From: Myceligenerans pegani
GTDB lineage: Bacteria; Actinomycetota; Actinomycetes; Actinomycetales; Cellulomonadaceae
Assembly: GCF_014892515.1 (NCBI RefSeq)
Contig: NZ_JADBGR010000112.1
Coordinates: forward strand, 62,001 to 126,000
Length of the DNA: 64,000 nucleotides
Direction: 5' to 3'
Shown here: piece by piece, positions 33,804 to 42,284 of the stretch
How positions within the stretch are numbered: the stretch's first letter is position 1
Layout of the letters: each line of letters starts with the position of its first letter
Translations under genes and position numbers: made by a program
The notes under the pieces: model-generated
Told to the model about the DNA's origin: nothing
The model's input: the letters and a program-made list of their open reading frames with translations, nothing else
Database searches by the model: none

Positions 33804-35042
33804 TTACAGGGGCCGGGAGTTCTGGTTCCCGCTGTTGTCGCGCCGGGTGGGGTGTTGCGGGGGGTGGGGTGCCAGGGGGTGAGGCGGCTCGATGGCTGGA
33901 TGCAGGAGGTGCGCGGGTGTGCCGGCGGCCAGGGCGTGGTCGGTGGTGTGGGTGTGGGCGACCAGCCGGTTCAGTGCCGAGTTCAGGGCCAGCGGCCACA
34001 GTCCGGCCGGATCTGTGATGTACAGGCCCGTCTGCCCGAACCGGTCGCGTTCGTGCAGCCACACGCCCAGCACCGCGCGGGGATTGCGGACGTAGTGGCG
34101 GCAGGAGGGCACCGGTTCGCCGGGCACGGCCGCGACCCCGGGGGTACGGAACGGGCCCGTGACCCCGTCTGCTGCCGGGTTGCGGCGCAGGAGCACGACA
34201 TCTACGGGCGCGTCGCAGTCAGGCGGGGTGCGCAGCGCACCCGAGGGCAGGCGGACAGCCCCCAGGAAATCGGCACCATGCCCGATCCCCGGCCACCCCA
34301 GCCCGCCCGAGATCTCGTCCGAGGACTGGGCAGGCTCGACGGCGTCGTCGCCGGGGGGACTGCTGGTGTCCAGCAGGTCATGGGGTACGACGGCGGCGAT
34401 CAGGCCGCCGGGGACCGTGACGTGGCGGGCCAGGGTGAGCGTGCGGGCGGCGCCGTCGCGGCGGGCGCGCACGTGGGTCGGCAGTCGCAGCCGGACGTCG
34501 GCCAGGGGCGTGTTGATCAGGACCAGCGCGAACGAGCCATCGGGCCGGTGCCCCGCCGGTACGAGCGGTGTGGCCTGATCGGGCAGGTGCGGCGGGATCT
34601 GCGCCTGCCAGCCATGCTCTCGCCAGTCGCGCGCCTGCCAGTCGTGCCGCACCTGCGGCGCGTTCGCGGGCGCCGCGAAGGAGGGCGGCGTGGCTGCGGG
34701 GTGGGCGTGGTCGGGGCGGGCGGTGGTGAAGCGGGGTGCCGGGCGCATGCCGGCGGTCAGCCAGGTGCGGGCCTGGCTGCCCAGGGCGAGGGCCTGTTCA
34801 CCGGGCGTCACCCCGAGGGTGCGGGCGGCCTGCCAGATGCGGGAGGCCAGCACGTCGTGGACAGGTGTGGCCTCGGTCTGGTACCAGGCCGCGACCGCCG
34901 CCGCATCTGCCCCCTCCAGCATCCGTGCCTGAGCCGTGGCACGTTCGTCGTCGCGGTCCTGACCCGTGGGGCCGGTCTCGGAATGGTCGCGGGTGTTGGC
35001 GGGGGCGCCAGGGTTGGTGGCGGTCTCGACGAGTTCGCGCAT
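33804..35042 (-). CDS. Conjugative-element protein of unknown function
   Basis: A 412-residue soluble protein with a polar, acidic N-terminus, a middle region with AWYQTEATPVHDVLASRIWQ and RHDWQARDWREHGWQAQIPP, and a C-terminal part with VDVVLLRRNPAADGVTG and AVLGVWLHERDRFGQTGLYI. No family recognised. It starts at ATG 35042 and lies 160 bp after the SCO6880-type gene, where a VirB4-type ATPase would often be found in complete elements. The tail is proline- and histidine-rich. Confidence 0.6.
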   Translation of the reverse strand: MRELVETATNPGAPANTRDHSETGPTGQDRDDERATAQARMLEGADAAAVAAWYQTEATPVHDVLASRIWQAARTLGVTPGEQALALGSQARTWLTAGMRPAPRFTTARPDHAHPAATPPSFAAPANAPQVRHDWQARDWREHGWQAQIPPHLPDQATPLVPAGHRPDGSFALVLINTPLADVRLRLPTHVRARRDGAARTLTLARHVTVPGGLIAAVVPHDLLDTSSPPGDDAVEPAQSSDEISGGLGWPGIGHGADFLGAVRLPSGALRTPPDCDAPVDVVLLRRNPAADGVTGPFRTPGVAAVPGEPVPSCRHYVRNPRAVLGVWLHERDRFGQTGLYITDPAGLWPLALNSALNRLVAHTHTTDHALAAGTPAHLLHPAIEPPHPLAPHPPQHPTRRDNSGNQNSRPL

Positions 35043-35202
35043 GACGGCCCCCTGCCTGGTTCACGCGTCTGCCGGAAAAGCGGTAGGCGCTGGTACCTGT
35101 GCAGGTGCCGACCCCGCCCCGGCACAACTCAACGCATCTGTTGCGATACACCGCCGGTGCTCACGGCGCGCCCGGGCGCCCGAGCGGAGGGCGCCGGGGG
35201 TG

Positions 35203-36654
35203 TCAGGGGGCCAGGACGGTGGCGAAGGCGGTGGTCTGCTGGCCGTACAGGCGGCGGGTCTCGATCCCGGCCTGGACCGCGGCCTGCTCGACGGCGGCCA
35301 CGTCGTGTTCGAGCTGGTCGGCATCGGGTGCGGTGACGGTGATCAGGGCGGTGGTGCGCAGCAGGCCGTGCCCGGCGGCGAGTTCGGCCTCCTGGGCCAG
35401 GACGTCGTCGTACTCGCTGGTCTGGGTGACGTCCTCGATCTGCCCGATCCGGGCACGCTGGGCAGCCTCGGTGATGTGCCCGGTCTTGCGGCGGCGCAGA
35501 TCCCGCGCCGCCTGGTCGGCCGCGACTGGCTGGTAGCGGATCGCGACGGTGCGCGAGATGCCCGACGCCAGCAGGACCGGGGCGAGGAACCCGGGATAGG
35601 TGAGCGACTGAGGCCACTGGGAGATCCACAGCACCGCGTGCCAGGCCCCGTCCGAGCGCAGCGCATCCCACGACTCGGCCACCGCCATCGGCCCCGCGGC
35701 TTCAAGGTCACGTCCCACGCCTGGGTGGGCCTCCAGCCGGGCGGCCGAATCGGGGTCGTATGCGGTGCGCAACCACAACGCCAACTCACTCGGGCCAAGG
35801 GGTGCGCCGACGGTCAGGTCCGCCGAGCGCAACGCCGCGGTCAGGGTCTCGGTCTCCTGCCGCAGCACTGCGGCCGCCCCGCCCAGCCCGCCACCGGCGG
35901 CGCGGATAGCGCGAGCAGCCTTCCGCATGTCCAGCACCAGCCGGATCAGGGTCTGGTGCCGCTCGGAGACCGGGCCAGCCCGTTCGATCAGCTCGCCGTA
36001 CACCCGCGCAGCAAACGAGTCGTCCCCGCTGGCGCGGTGGCTGGTCCACCAGTCGGTCAGCGCCGTACCCGACCCGGGCCAGGTGCGCTCGGTCACCTGC
36101 AGCGCCGCGATCCTGCCCGACCGGCACACGCCCGCCAGCACCCGGCCCCACCCGGCCACGCGGCGGGCCTGGTCGGCCGGGTCCAGCAGCCCGAACGCGG
36201 GAGAGGTGACCGGCACGGTCACGCACAGCGTGCCCGCATGCGGGTCATGCACCAGCCCGGCCCCGGTGACCGCATCGACGTGATGGCGCAACGCCGCCGC
36301 ACGGCCGGGCAGAGCGAGCGTTCCGGCTGGGCGGGGCCGGCCTGGCCGGGCGGTGAACCGCAGCTGCCCCGCCAACGTGCGCCACACCCAGGCGGCGGCC
36401 ACCGGCAGCCAGTCCACCAGCACCTGCCCGCCCACCGGCACAGTCGCCAGGGCGAAGCCGGCGATGGTGAACGGCAGCGCGTAGACGAACGTGCCCAGAT
36501 ACAGGCCCGCGAGCGCCGGGAGGATGCCGGCGGCTATCGCGGCCAGTTGCGGCGCGGACAAGCCCACCAGCAGCACCCGCTTGGACAGTCGGGAGAACTT
36601 CACCGGCCGCAACCCATCCGACTGCCCGGAACCGGTGGAGGGCGTGGCGGTCAT
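35203..36654 (-). CDS. SCO6880-family conjugal transfer protein
   Basis: A 483-residue protein with two to three N-terminal membrane helices (LSAPQLAAIAAGILPALAGL, ALPFTIAGFALATVPVGGQV), then a large cytoplasmic region (LDMRKAARAIRAAGGGLGGA, RRRKTGHITEAAQRARIGQI, TSEYDDVLAQEAELAAGHGL). This layout matches the SCO6880 family encoded beside VirB4 ATPases in actinobacterial conjugation modules, where it is thought to be the PrgI/VirB3-like membrane partner. ATG 36654 overlaps the stop of the TrbL-like gene. Confidence 0.8.
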   Translation of the reverse strand: MTATPSTGSGQSDGLRPVKFSRLSKRVLLVGLSAPQLAAIAAGILPALAGLYLGTFVYALPFTIAGFALATVPVGGQVLVDWLPVAAAWVWRTLAGQLRFTARPGRPRPAGTLALPGRAAALRHHVDAVTGAGLVHDPHAGTLCVTVPVTSPAFGLLDPADQARRVAGWGRVLAGVCRSGRIAALQVTERTWPGSGTALTDWWTSHRASGDDSFAARVYGELIERAGPVSERHQTLIRLVLDMRKAARAIRAAGGGLGGAAAVLRQETETLTAALRSADLTVGAPLGPSELALWLRTAYDPDSAARLEAHPGVGRDLEAAGPMAVAESWDALRSDGAWHAVLWISQWPQSLTYPGFLAPVLLASGISRTVAIRYQPVAADQAARDLRRRKTGHITEAAQRARIGQIEDVTQTSEYDDVLAQEAELAAGHGLLRTTALITVTAPDADQLEHDVAAVEQAAVQAGIETRRLYGQQTTAFATVLAP

Positions 36655-38174
36655 TTCCTCTCACGCCCCTTCCCGTCCAGCACCACCGGCCGCGCCTTGA
36701 CCGGATCAGCCGTCACCGGCCCCGCCACACCCCCGGCCCCGGCCTCCCGTGCCCCGGTCGTGGGTGCCGCGGTGGCCGCCTGCCCGGATCCGCCCGGTCG
36801 CCCGCCCGCCCCTGCGGCCAGCGGCGTGGCAGGCGTTGCGGCCGGCTGTGTGCGAGCGGCGGAACCGGCTGCCACGGACGAGCCCGAGGCCGATCCAGAC
36901 GAGCCGGAGACGGCGTCGGCCTGCTGCCCGGCAGCCTGACCGACCCCGGCCCCGGCCTGCGGGCCCGCCGTCGCGGACTTCTTCGCAACCTGTGCCCCGG
37001 CGACGGCCACCGCCGCCGGACCACCCGCGGCGGCTCCCGCACCGGCCGCTGCCCCGCCACCGGCAGAGGCACCAGCTCCGGTCCCGGCCCCCGCTGCTCC
37101 AGAGCTAGTCGCACCGGCCCCGCCTCCCGCACCGGCGCCGGGGGAGCCGGTGGCGGTGGTGGGGCGGCCGTTTGGGCCCAGGACGCTCGCGCCGCGGGAT
37201 CCGAGGAACGTGCCTGCCGCGCCGCCGGCCGACAGCGTGGGCACCGACCGGTCCAGGGCCTGCTTGGACTCGGCCTCCATGCTCGCGGTGGTGTGCGGGT
37301 CGAACCCGACAAACGAGATCGCCTTGAACGCCAGGTACGGCGCGAACGCGCTCATCAGCAGCAGGACGATCCCGGCGAGCTTGTCCGCCCACGGGGCCAA
37401 GTCACCGTCGGTCGGCGCAGTGACCAGGGAGACGGCCAGCAGCAGGATCACCACGATCACCAGCTTGGACAGGATCAGGGCGAGCACGAACTGTGCCCAC
37501 CGGGCCACCCAGCCGCGCGCACCGTCCCAGGTCGCGCCCGCCAGCGCGAGCGGCGCCAGCGCGATCGCGATCAGCAGCAGCGCCTTGCGCACCAGCAAGG
37601 TCAGCCACATCAGGAACGTGGCACTCAACGCCAGCCCGGCAAGGAACAAGGTCAGGATCGGCCCGCCAGGACCCCGTGTGGCGACCGCGGTGCCGGTGAT
37701 GATCAGTCCGAGCTCGGTGCCCATCTGCTCCAGGCTGCGGCCGGACGCCGCCACGATCGCCAGGCACACCCGATCGGTGATCTCCAGCAGCCCGGCCGTG
37801 ATGGTGACCACGACGAAGGACCCCAGGATCGACTTGGCCAGCCCCAGACCGGCCCGGGCCAAGCCGGCAGGTTCGCGGCGCAGCATGGCGGTGATCAGCT
37901 GCAGCAGGAAGAACGTCACCATTACGAACACCGCCACGCCGAACACCACCCCGTACAGGTCGCGGAAGGCCGGGGTGGTCACGTCCACGAACGTGGTGGC
38001 CTCGAACCCCTGCCACAGGCCCTGCATCATCATCGAGGCGGCCTGGCCGATCAGGCCGGTCAGGTCATCCAGCGCGGCCATGAAAAACGACTCGGAATCA
38101 TCGGTCAGGCTTGAGCACACCGACCGTGCCACCGGAACATCGCAGATCGCCATGACGGGGTGTAGGAAGTCCAT
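36651..38174 (-). CDS. TrbL/VirB6-like conjugation channel membrane protein
   Basis: A 507-residue polytopic protein with about six or seven helices (VVFGVAVFVMVTFFLLQLIT, SILGSFVVVTITAGLLEITD, ILTLFLAGLALSATFLMWLT, KALLLIAIALAPLALAG, and others). A ~200-residue low-complexity tail rich in Ala, Gly, Ser, Thr and Pro follows. This is the usual form of the inner-membrane pore subunit (VirB6/TrbL) in Gram-positive conjugation. ATG 38174 follows AAGGGA. The cargo module sits immediately upstream of it, so its link to the rest of the operon is broken. Confidence 0.8.
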   Translation of the reverse strand: MDFLHPVMAICDVPVARSVCSSLTDDSESFFMAALDDLTGLIGQAASMMMQGLWQGFEATTFVDVTTPAFRDLYGVVFGVAVFVMVTFFLLQLITAMLRREPAGLARAGLGLAKSILGSFVVVTITAGLLEITDRVCLAIVAASGRSLEQMGTELGLIITGTAVATRGPGGPILTLFLAGLALSATFLMWLTLLVRKALLLIAIALAPLALAGATWDGARGWVARWAQFVLALILSKLVIVVILLLAVSLVTAPTDGDLAPWADKLAGIVLLLMSAFAPYLAFKAISFVGFDPHTTASMEAESKQALDRSVPTLSAGGAAGTFLGSRGASVLGPNGRPTTATGSPGAGAGGGAGATSSGAAGAGTGAGASAGGGAAAGAGAAAGGPAAVAVAGAQVAKKSATAGPQAGAGVGQAAGQQADAVSGSSGSASGSSVAAGSAARTQPAATPATPLAAGAGGRPGGSGQAATAAPTTGAREAGAGGVAGPVTADPVKARPVVLDGKGRERK

Positions 38175-38276
38175 GGAGTTGTCCCTTCTGCGGCGTTGTT
38201 GTCACCCAGGAGGTGGCCGGTAGGCCGCTGATGGCCCAGCTCTGGAAGGTCTGCTGACGTGGAGCGTGCATCGAAG

Positions 38277-38287
38277 TTGTCACTTTC
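38277..38287. repeat. Left copy of an 11-bp inverted repeat flanking the cargo module
   Basis: TTGTCACTTTC here matches, inverted, GAAAGTGACAA at 41105-41115. The two copies bracket the MarR-VOC-NmrA-EVE genes and lie close to where the conjugative operon is interrupted. They may be ends of a lost or degraded transposable element, but 11 bp alone could be chance. Confidence 0.4.
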
Positions 38288-38306
38288 CTCGGCCATGAGG
38301 GTCTCT

Positions 38307-38504
38307 TCATGTCGTCGGGCGGATCGGTGAGATCCCGAGGTGCTCTTGTGCTTGGTGGCACAGGTCCTGACCGAGAGGTGTGAGGGTCGCGCCGCGACGG
38401 TTCCCGTTCCGTTGAAGGAGAGGCCCGCCGCTGGCGCGTTCGAGGAGGGTCAGCTGGTGGGCGAGGAGAATCCGGAGTTCCGAGCGGCGCTCGACGCCGC
38501 GCAC
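38307..38504 (-). pseudogene. LysR-type regulator fragment
   Basis: A 65-codon minus-strand frame includes LTLLERASGGPLLQRNGNRR and GATLTPLGQDLCHQA, which resembles the end of the LysR winged helix (L.RASGGPLLxRxG…LTPLG). The recognition helix upstream and all of the effector domain are missing. It overlaps an SDR fragment on the other strand, so this is gene debris rather than a working gene. Confidence 0.55.
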
Positions 38505-38624
38505 CCGATCGGTCGGATTGCCGAGCCCTCCGAGATCGCCGACGCGGTCGTGTGGCTGTGCTCAGGCAAGTCCAGTTTCGTCACCGGCATCGCCCTGCCG
38601 GTCGACGGAGGTTTCACGGCCGTC
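38463..38624 (+). pseudogene. C-terminal fragment of a short-chain dehydrogenase
   Basis: The translation contains FRAALDAAHPIGRIAEPSEI, ADAVVWLCSGKSSFVTG and LPVDGGFTAV, the standard C-terminal third of an SDR (P.GR…PxEiA…V.FL.S…vtG…vDGG). The nucleotide-binding and catalytic parts are absent. The frame runs on into unrelated codons after the family end. Confidence 0.75.
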
Positions 38625-38690
38625 TGGCTAGCTCGTGGGAGTGCGCTTGGCGTATGTAGTTGAGGTGTGTGTCAGCGCCCCGCTCGGAGG

Positions 38691-39155
38691 TTAGGGGTTC
38701 GTCGGGCCGGTGGTCTCGTGGAGAGATTGCGTCATCTGCCGTAGTGCCCGGAGAATCAGTGCTTGTTCGGTGTCGTTGATGCCTGCGAGCATCCGGTTCT
38801 CCACGGTGCGTACTGCTGCGGATGCTTTCTCGAGTCTGCGGCGCCCGCGGGGGGTGAGGCGTGTGGGAAGGGCTCGGCCCACGGGTGCTGCGTCGGGTCT
38901 GGTGACGTATCCGTCTCGCTCCAAGGTTTGGAGGAGCACGTTCATCGCTTGGCGTGTGACGAAGGCGCCGCGGGCGAGTTCGGAGTTCGAGAGGCCAGGT
39001 CGCTGCGCGAGGAGTTCCAGGCAGGAGTAGTGCGTCACGTTCATGCCGAGTGGACGCAGGACTTCCTCCATCGCGGTACGCAGCGCACTGGAGGCCTCTT
39101 TGAGGGCGTATCCCACCGAGGCCTCCAGATCGATGCCGACGCCGTCTTGACTCAT
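38691..39155 (-). CDS. MarR-family transcriptional regulator
   Basis: A 154-residue winged-helix regulator: SCLELLAQRPGLSNSELARG, FVTRQAMNVLLQTLERDGYV and the wing VGRALPTRLTPRGRRRLEKA are all standard MarR elements. It is divergent from a VOC/NmrA/EVE operon across a 62-bp spacer containing a repeated TGACA dyad. It is therefore the likely repressor of that operon, possibly responding to an electrophile or quinone. Confidence 0.88.
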   Translation of the reverse strand: MSQDGVGIDLEASVGYALKEASSALRTAMEEVLRPLGMNVTHYSCLELLAQRPGLSNSELARGAFVTRQAMNVLLQTLERDGYVTRPDAAPVGRALPTRLTPRGRRRLEKASAAVRTVENRMLAGINDTEQALILRALRQMTQSLHETTGPTNP

Positions 39156-39199
39156 GTCAACAGTATGACATAGATTGATGTGTGTCAGGAAGTTGACAT
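39154..39199. promoter_or_regulatory. MarR operator region between divergent genes
   Basis: ATGTCAAC (39154-39161) and GTTGACAT (39192-39199) are inverse copies. A second, inner pair is TGACA (39166-39170) and TGTCA (39183-39187). The whole spacer is thus two nested dyads, suitable for one or two MarR dimers covering both promoters. Confidence 0.6.
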
Positions 39200-39217
39200 C
39201 GACTGAAGGAGTTCATC

Positions 39218-39586
39218 ATGCCTGCCACCGGTCCCGACTTCGTCTCGCTGCAGACAGGCGACCTCGACGTGTCCCAGGCGTTCTACGAGAAGTACCTGGG
39301 GCTAGTCCGCTCGCCGGCCGGCCCCCCGCATGCGGTGGTGTTCGAGACGGAGCCGATCGCGTTCGCGTTGCGTGACCTGGTTCCCGGCACCGACCTCGAC
39401 GCGGTCTCCCAGCCGGGGATCGGCGCGGCGATCTGGCTGCACGCCACGGGGGTGCAGGAGATCCACGACGCCCTGGTCGCCGACGGACACACGATCGTGT
39501 CCGCGCCGATCGATGGGCCGTTCGGGCGGACCTTCACGTTCGCGGACCCCAGCGGCTACCAGATCACCCTGCACGATCGTGCCTGA
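39218..39586 (+). CDS. VOC (glyoxalase/dioxygenase) superfamily protein
   Basis: A 122-residue single VOC module: FVSLQTGDLDVSQAFYEKYL is the first beta-alpha unit, AVVFETEPIAFALRD the middle, and FGRTFTFADPSGYQITLHD the closing strand with the typical DPxGn motif. Usual metal-ligand positions are only partly kept, so it may bind or sequester a ligand rather than catalyse. ATG 39218 follows GAAGGAG. Its stop overlaps the start of the NmrA-like gene. Confidence 0.85.
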   Translation: MPATGPDFVSLQTGDLDVSQAFYEKYLGLVRSPAGPPHAVVFETEPIAFALRDLVPGTDLDAVSQPGIGAAIWLHATGVQEIHDALVADGHTIVSAPIDGPFGRTFTFADPSGYQITLHDRA

Positions 39587-40436
39587 ACCGCAGCTCCTGG
39601 TCTTCGGTGCGACGGGTGCGCTCGGCCGTCACGCGCTGGAGAGCCTTCTCGCCCGCGGCATCGACCCTGGCACCGTGACGGCCACGGGACGCAACCAGAC
39701 TCGCCTCGGCGAACTCGCAGTTGACGGGTTCAACACCGCGAGGGTCGATCTGTCGGACCCGGGTGCGGTGGCCGAGGCGGTGGCTGGCCATTCCGAGGTC
39801 GCGCTGATCTCCAGCGACGGCCCGCATCGCGTCGAGCAACATCGCGCGGTCATCGAAGCGGCGAAGGCCGCCGACGTCGGACACATCTACTACACCAGCG
39901 GAGTGCGAGCCGATGATGAACGGTTCGCCATCAACGCCGACCACCGGGCGACCGAGGAGGCGCTGGTCGCCTCGGGTCTGACCTACACGATCATGCGGAA
40001 CACCTGGTACATCGAAAACTACATTCCCTCCCTGGCCGCCCCCCGCCACACTGGTGTCTATGCGGCCGCCGTCGGTGACGCGCTGGTGGCACCGGCCAGC
40101 CGCAAGGACCTTGGTGAAGCCCTTGCCGTCGTCGTCGCCACCGACGGGCACGACAACGCCACCTACAGCCTCTCCGGCGCCACCGACGTCACCTACACCG
40201 ACATCGCGCAGGCCATGTCGGTCGTCCTGGGCCGTGGCGTCGAGTATCGCCCCGTCACCGCCGATGAACTGCAGGAGATCCTCACCGGCATCGGCATGGA
40301 CGAGGCGACGGCGGGATTCCTCGCCGGTCTCGACGAGACCATCGGCGCAGGCGCGTTCGCCCGCGTCGGCGATGACCTGACGCGGCTCATCGGACGGACG
40401 ACGACCGGACTCGTTGAAGGACTGACTACCGCATGA
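39579..40436 (+). CDS. NmrA/QorB-like NAD(P)-binding oxidoreductase
   Basis: A 285-residue atypical SDR. The dinucleotide site is QLLVFGATGALGRHALESLL. VALISSDGPHRVEQHRAVIE and DVGHIYYTSGVRADDERFAI follow, then TYTIMRNTWYIENYIPSLAA, as in QorB-type NADPH:quinone oxidoreductases. Reduction of a quinone or related electrophile fits the adjoining MarR regulator. GTG 39579 overlaps the VOC stop by eight bases; its own stop overlaps the EVE gene start (ATGA). Confidence 0.85.
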   Translation: MPEPQLLVFGATGALGRHALESLLARGIDPGTVTATGRNQTRLGELAVDGFNTARVDLSDPGAVAEAVAGHSEVALISSDGPHRVEQHRAVIEAAKAADVGHIYYTSGVRADDERFAINADHRATEEALVASGLTYTIMRNTWYIENYIPSLAAPRHTGVYAAAVGDALVAPASRKDLGEALAVVVATDGHDNATYSLSGATDVTYTDIAQAMSVVLGRGVEYRPVTADELQEILTGIGMDEATAGFLAGLDETIGAGAFARVGDDLTRLIGRTTTGLVEGLTTA

Positions 40437-40927
40437 ACCAGACGTCATCTCCCCGGATGCGTGGCGGCACGCACGGCCTGCCGCACGTGGATCAGGCGCC
40501 CGCCGGTGTGCGGCGCTTCTGGATCAACACCGTCAGTCTCGACCACGTCGAAGCGGCGATCGAGGGTGGTTTCACCCAGGCCGACCACGGCGCCGACAAG
40601 CGGCTTCGCCAGCCGGCCCGCGGTGACGAGATGATCTTCTACTCCCCACGCACCGCCCTCCGGGGAGGAGCACCTGTCCGGCAGTTCACCGCCCTTGCCA
40701 CAATCACCGGCGATGAGCCCTACCAGGCCCACGTCAGCGACGACTTCCGCCCCTGGCGCCTCACGGTTCAGTTCCACCCGTGTCAGCGAATCGATGCAAA
40801 ACCATTGACCGACCGGCTGTCCTTCATCACCGACCCCACACACTGGGGCCTGCCATTTCGCCGCGGCCTGTTTCCCATCCCGCAATCGGACTACGAAACG
40901 ATCTCCCGCCACATGGCAGCAACGTGA
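40433..40927 (+). CDS. EVE-domain protein
   Basis: A 164-residue protein with an EVE (PUA-like) domain: RRFWINTVSLDHVEAAIEGG, ADKRLRQPARGDEMIFYSPR, FTALATITGDEPYQAHVSDD, and RLSFITDPTHWGLPFRRGLF with the Trp-Gly-xx-Phe-Arg segment. EVE domains bind modified bases or other small ligands and are often linked to modification-dependent restriction or methylation. Here it is the last gene of a MarR-controlled oxidoreductase operon, where its role is unclear. The ATG overlaps the preceding stop. Confidence 0.85.
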   Translation: MNQTSSPRMRGGTHGLPHVDQAPAGVRRFWINTVSLDHVEAAIEGGFTQADHGADKRLRQPARGDEMIFYSPRTALRGGAPVRQFTALATITGDEPYQAHVSDDFRPWRLTVQFHPCQRIDAKPLTDRLSFITDPTHWGLPFRRGLFPIPQSDYETISRHMAAT

Positions 40928-41194
40928 GAGTCGGCTGCCACTCGCTCTGCCGGCCCACGGGTTCTGCGCAATCGCCGGACCGGGCGTGTGTTGGCCAGCA
41001 TGGCAAGGTGCGTCACAGCCGCTGTAGGACCTCTAGGTGTACGTGTTGTGAGTCGGGCCTCGGTGACCTATTCCTCGATCACCGGACAGGTCCAGTCGAA
41101 CACCGAAAGTGACAAGTGCAAAGCGCTCGAGGGGCAACTCAGTGACAAGTACACCGCTCCAGGTGTCATCTTCGATGGATCCCTACACCGGGCC
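40928..41194. other. Junk-like spacer with GTGACAAGT repeats
   Basis: No gene is recognised. AGTGACAAGT occurs twice (41108-41117 and 41141-41150). The first copy includes the right arm of the 11-bp inverted repeat also found at 38277-38287. Such multiple short end repeats occur at the tips of IS21-like elements, but no transposase is left here to confirm that. Confidence 0.45.
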
Positions 41195-41490
41195 TCAATT
41201 CTTGATTTCCTGGCCGATATCCCAGGAAAATTCACCAGTCCCACGCTGGCCCCGCAGACGGCCGCCGCGACCAGGCACACCAGCACGCCGGTCTTGCCCC
41301 GCCCTGCGACTTGCGGGTTGGAGCTGTTCGCGCCGAACAGCCACACGATCGCGGAGATGATCATGCCCAGCACGGCACAGATCAGCCCGATGGTCATGAT
41401 CGCGCCCACGATGTTTTCCAGCTGCGTGATCCCAGGCAGCCCGTCGTCGTTGGGCGTGATGTTGATGTCCAGTCTCATGATCAGGTCCAC
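41195..41490 (-). CDS. DUF6112-type small membrane protein, frameshifted near its end
   Basis: A conjugation-module protein of about 98 residues with two helices (NIVGAIMTIGLICAVLGMII and TGVLVCLVAAAVCGASVGL) and the loop GANSSNPQVAGRGKTG. As written, the frame shifts at a run of four T on the minus strand (41227-41230) and would run on to 41068. With one more T it would read LVNFSWDIGQEIKN and stop at 41195, the expected length. So this is either a one-base deletion or a sequencing error. GTG 41490 or ATG 41478 is the start. It lies at the edge of the cargo insertion. Confidence 0.7.
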
Positions 41491-41565
41491 TTCTCCTCGA
41501 AGGAAGGCGCCGCCGAGAGTCGGCAGGAGCCGCAGCAGGAGAGCCGGGAAGCGGGACGGCGACGG

Positions 41566-41859
41566 TCAGAGCCCTCGCCCGGTGTCCAGCAGCCAGTTGG
41601 TCCACGCCAGCCCGCCACCGGCCAGTACTGCGCCGCCGGCCGCCACGAGCAGGCCGATGCGGGCCTTGGCCACGGTCATCCAGCTGCCGGCCGAGGCCGC
41701 CACGGCCCAGGTGATTGCCGCCACGAGCAGTGCGGCCACTGCAGTGATCAGCGTGATCGTCAGCAGCGCGCCGACCATGTGGTCGAACCCGCTACCGGTC
41801 ACGGCTGAGAAGTCGGGCGCCACACTCGTGCCACCCACGGCTGGCAGGTGCACCGTCAC
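41566..41859 (-). CDS. Small two-helix membrane protein of the conjugation module
   Basis: A 97-residue protein with two hydrophobic helices (MVGALLTITLITAVAALLVA and IGLLVAAGGAVLAGGGLAW). It resembles the small pilin/TrbC-like or DUF6112-like peptides that come in pairs in these elements, but exact family is not certain. GTG 41859 overlaps the preceding stop (GTGA); GTG 41862 is equally possible. It is followed after 75 bp by the DUF6112-type gene. Confidence 0.65.
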   Translation of the reverse strand: MTVHLPAVGGTSVAPDFSAVTGSGFDHMVGALLTITLITAVAALLVAAITWAVAASAGSWMTVAKARIGLLVAAGGAVLAGGGLAWTNWLLDTGRGL

Positions 41860-42284
41860 CACCGCAGGACGGTCGTGTAGCCGCCGCCCGCAGCCGCTCG
41901 GCCGGTCGGCTGCTCAGCAGCTGGCTCCGAGGCGAGCTCGCCGTCGGACGTAGCATCGGATGCGGGGTCGGGGTTGCGCGCCGGGGTGTGGTCGGTGCCG
42001 GGGCGGGGCGGCGATTCGAGGACGTCGGCGATGTGCCGTAGCCAGGCCGCGGCCTGCCGGGCCGGTAAGCCGGTCCCGACCAGCTCGGCGCTGGCCCTGT
42101 CGAGGTCTCCGGCCGGGCCCGGGCGTACGATCACGCCGAATACCGCATCGACGCCGTCGAACCGCGCGATACCTACCTCGCACTCGTGCGACGCGGCCAT
42201 GCCGGACGCGATAGTGTCGGGCCCAGCTGCCGCGGTAGCGGTGTCTGGGACGCCGGAGGTTCGGGGTGTGGGGTTTCTGGTCAT
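41856..42284 (-). CDS. Conserved conjugative-element protein, unknown function
   Basis: A 142-residue soluble protein. The middle contains ECEVGIARFDGVDAVFGVIV and ELVGTGLPARQAAAWLRHIA, which looks like a small alpha-beta domain. The C-terminus is polar and disordered. No known family is recognised. ATG 42284 overlaps the preceding peptidase stop, with AGGAGA upstream, so translation is coupled in the transfer operon. Confidence 0.62.
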   Translation of the reverse strand: MTRNPTPRTSGVPDTATAAAGPDTIASGMAASHECEVGIARFDGVDAVFGVIVRPGPAGDLDRASAELVGTGLPARQAAAWLRHIADVLESPPRPGTDHTPARNPDPASDATSDGELASEPAAEQPTGRAAAGGGYTTVLRW

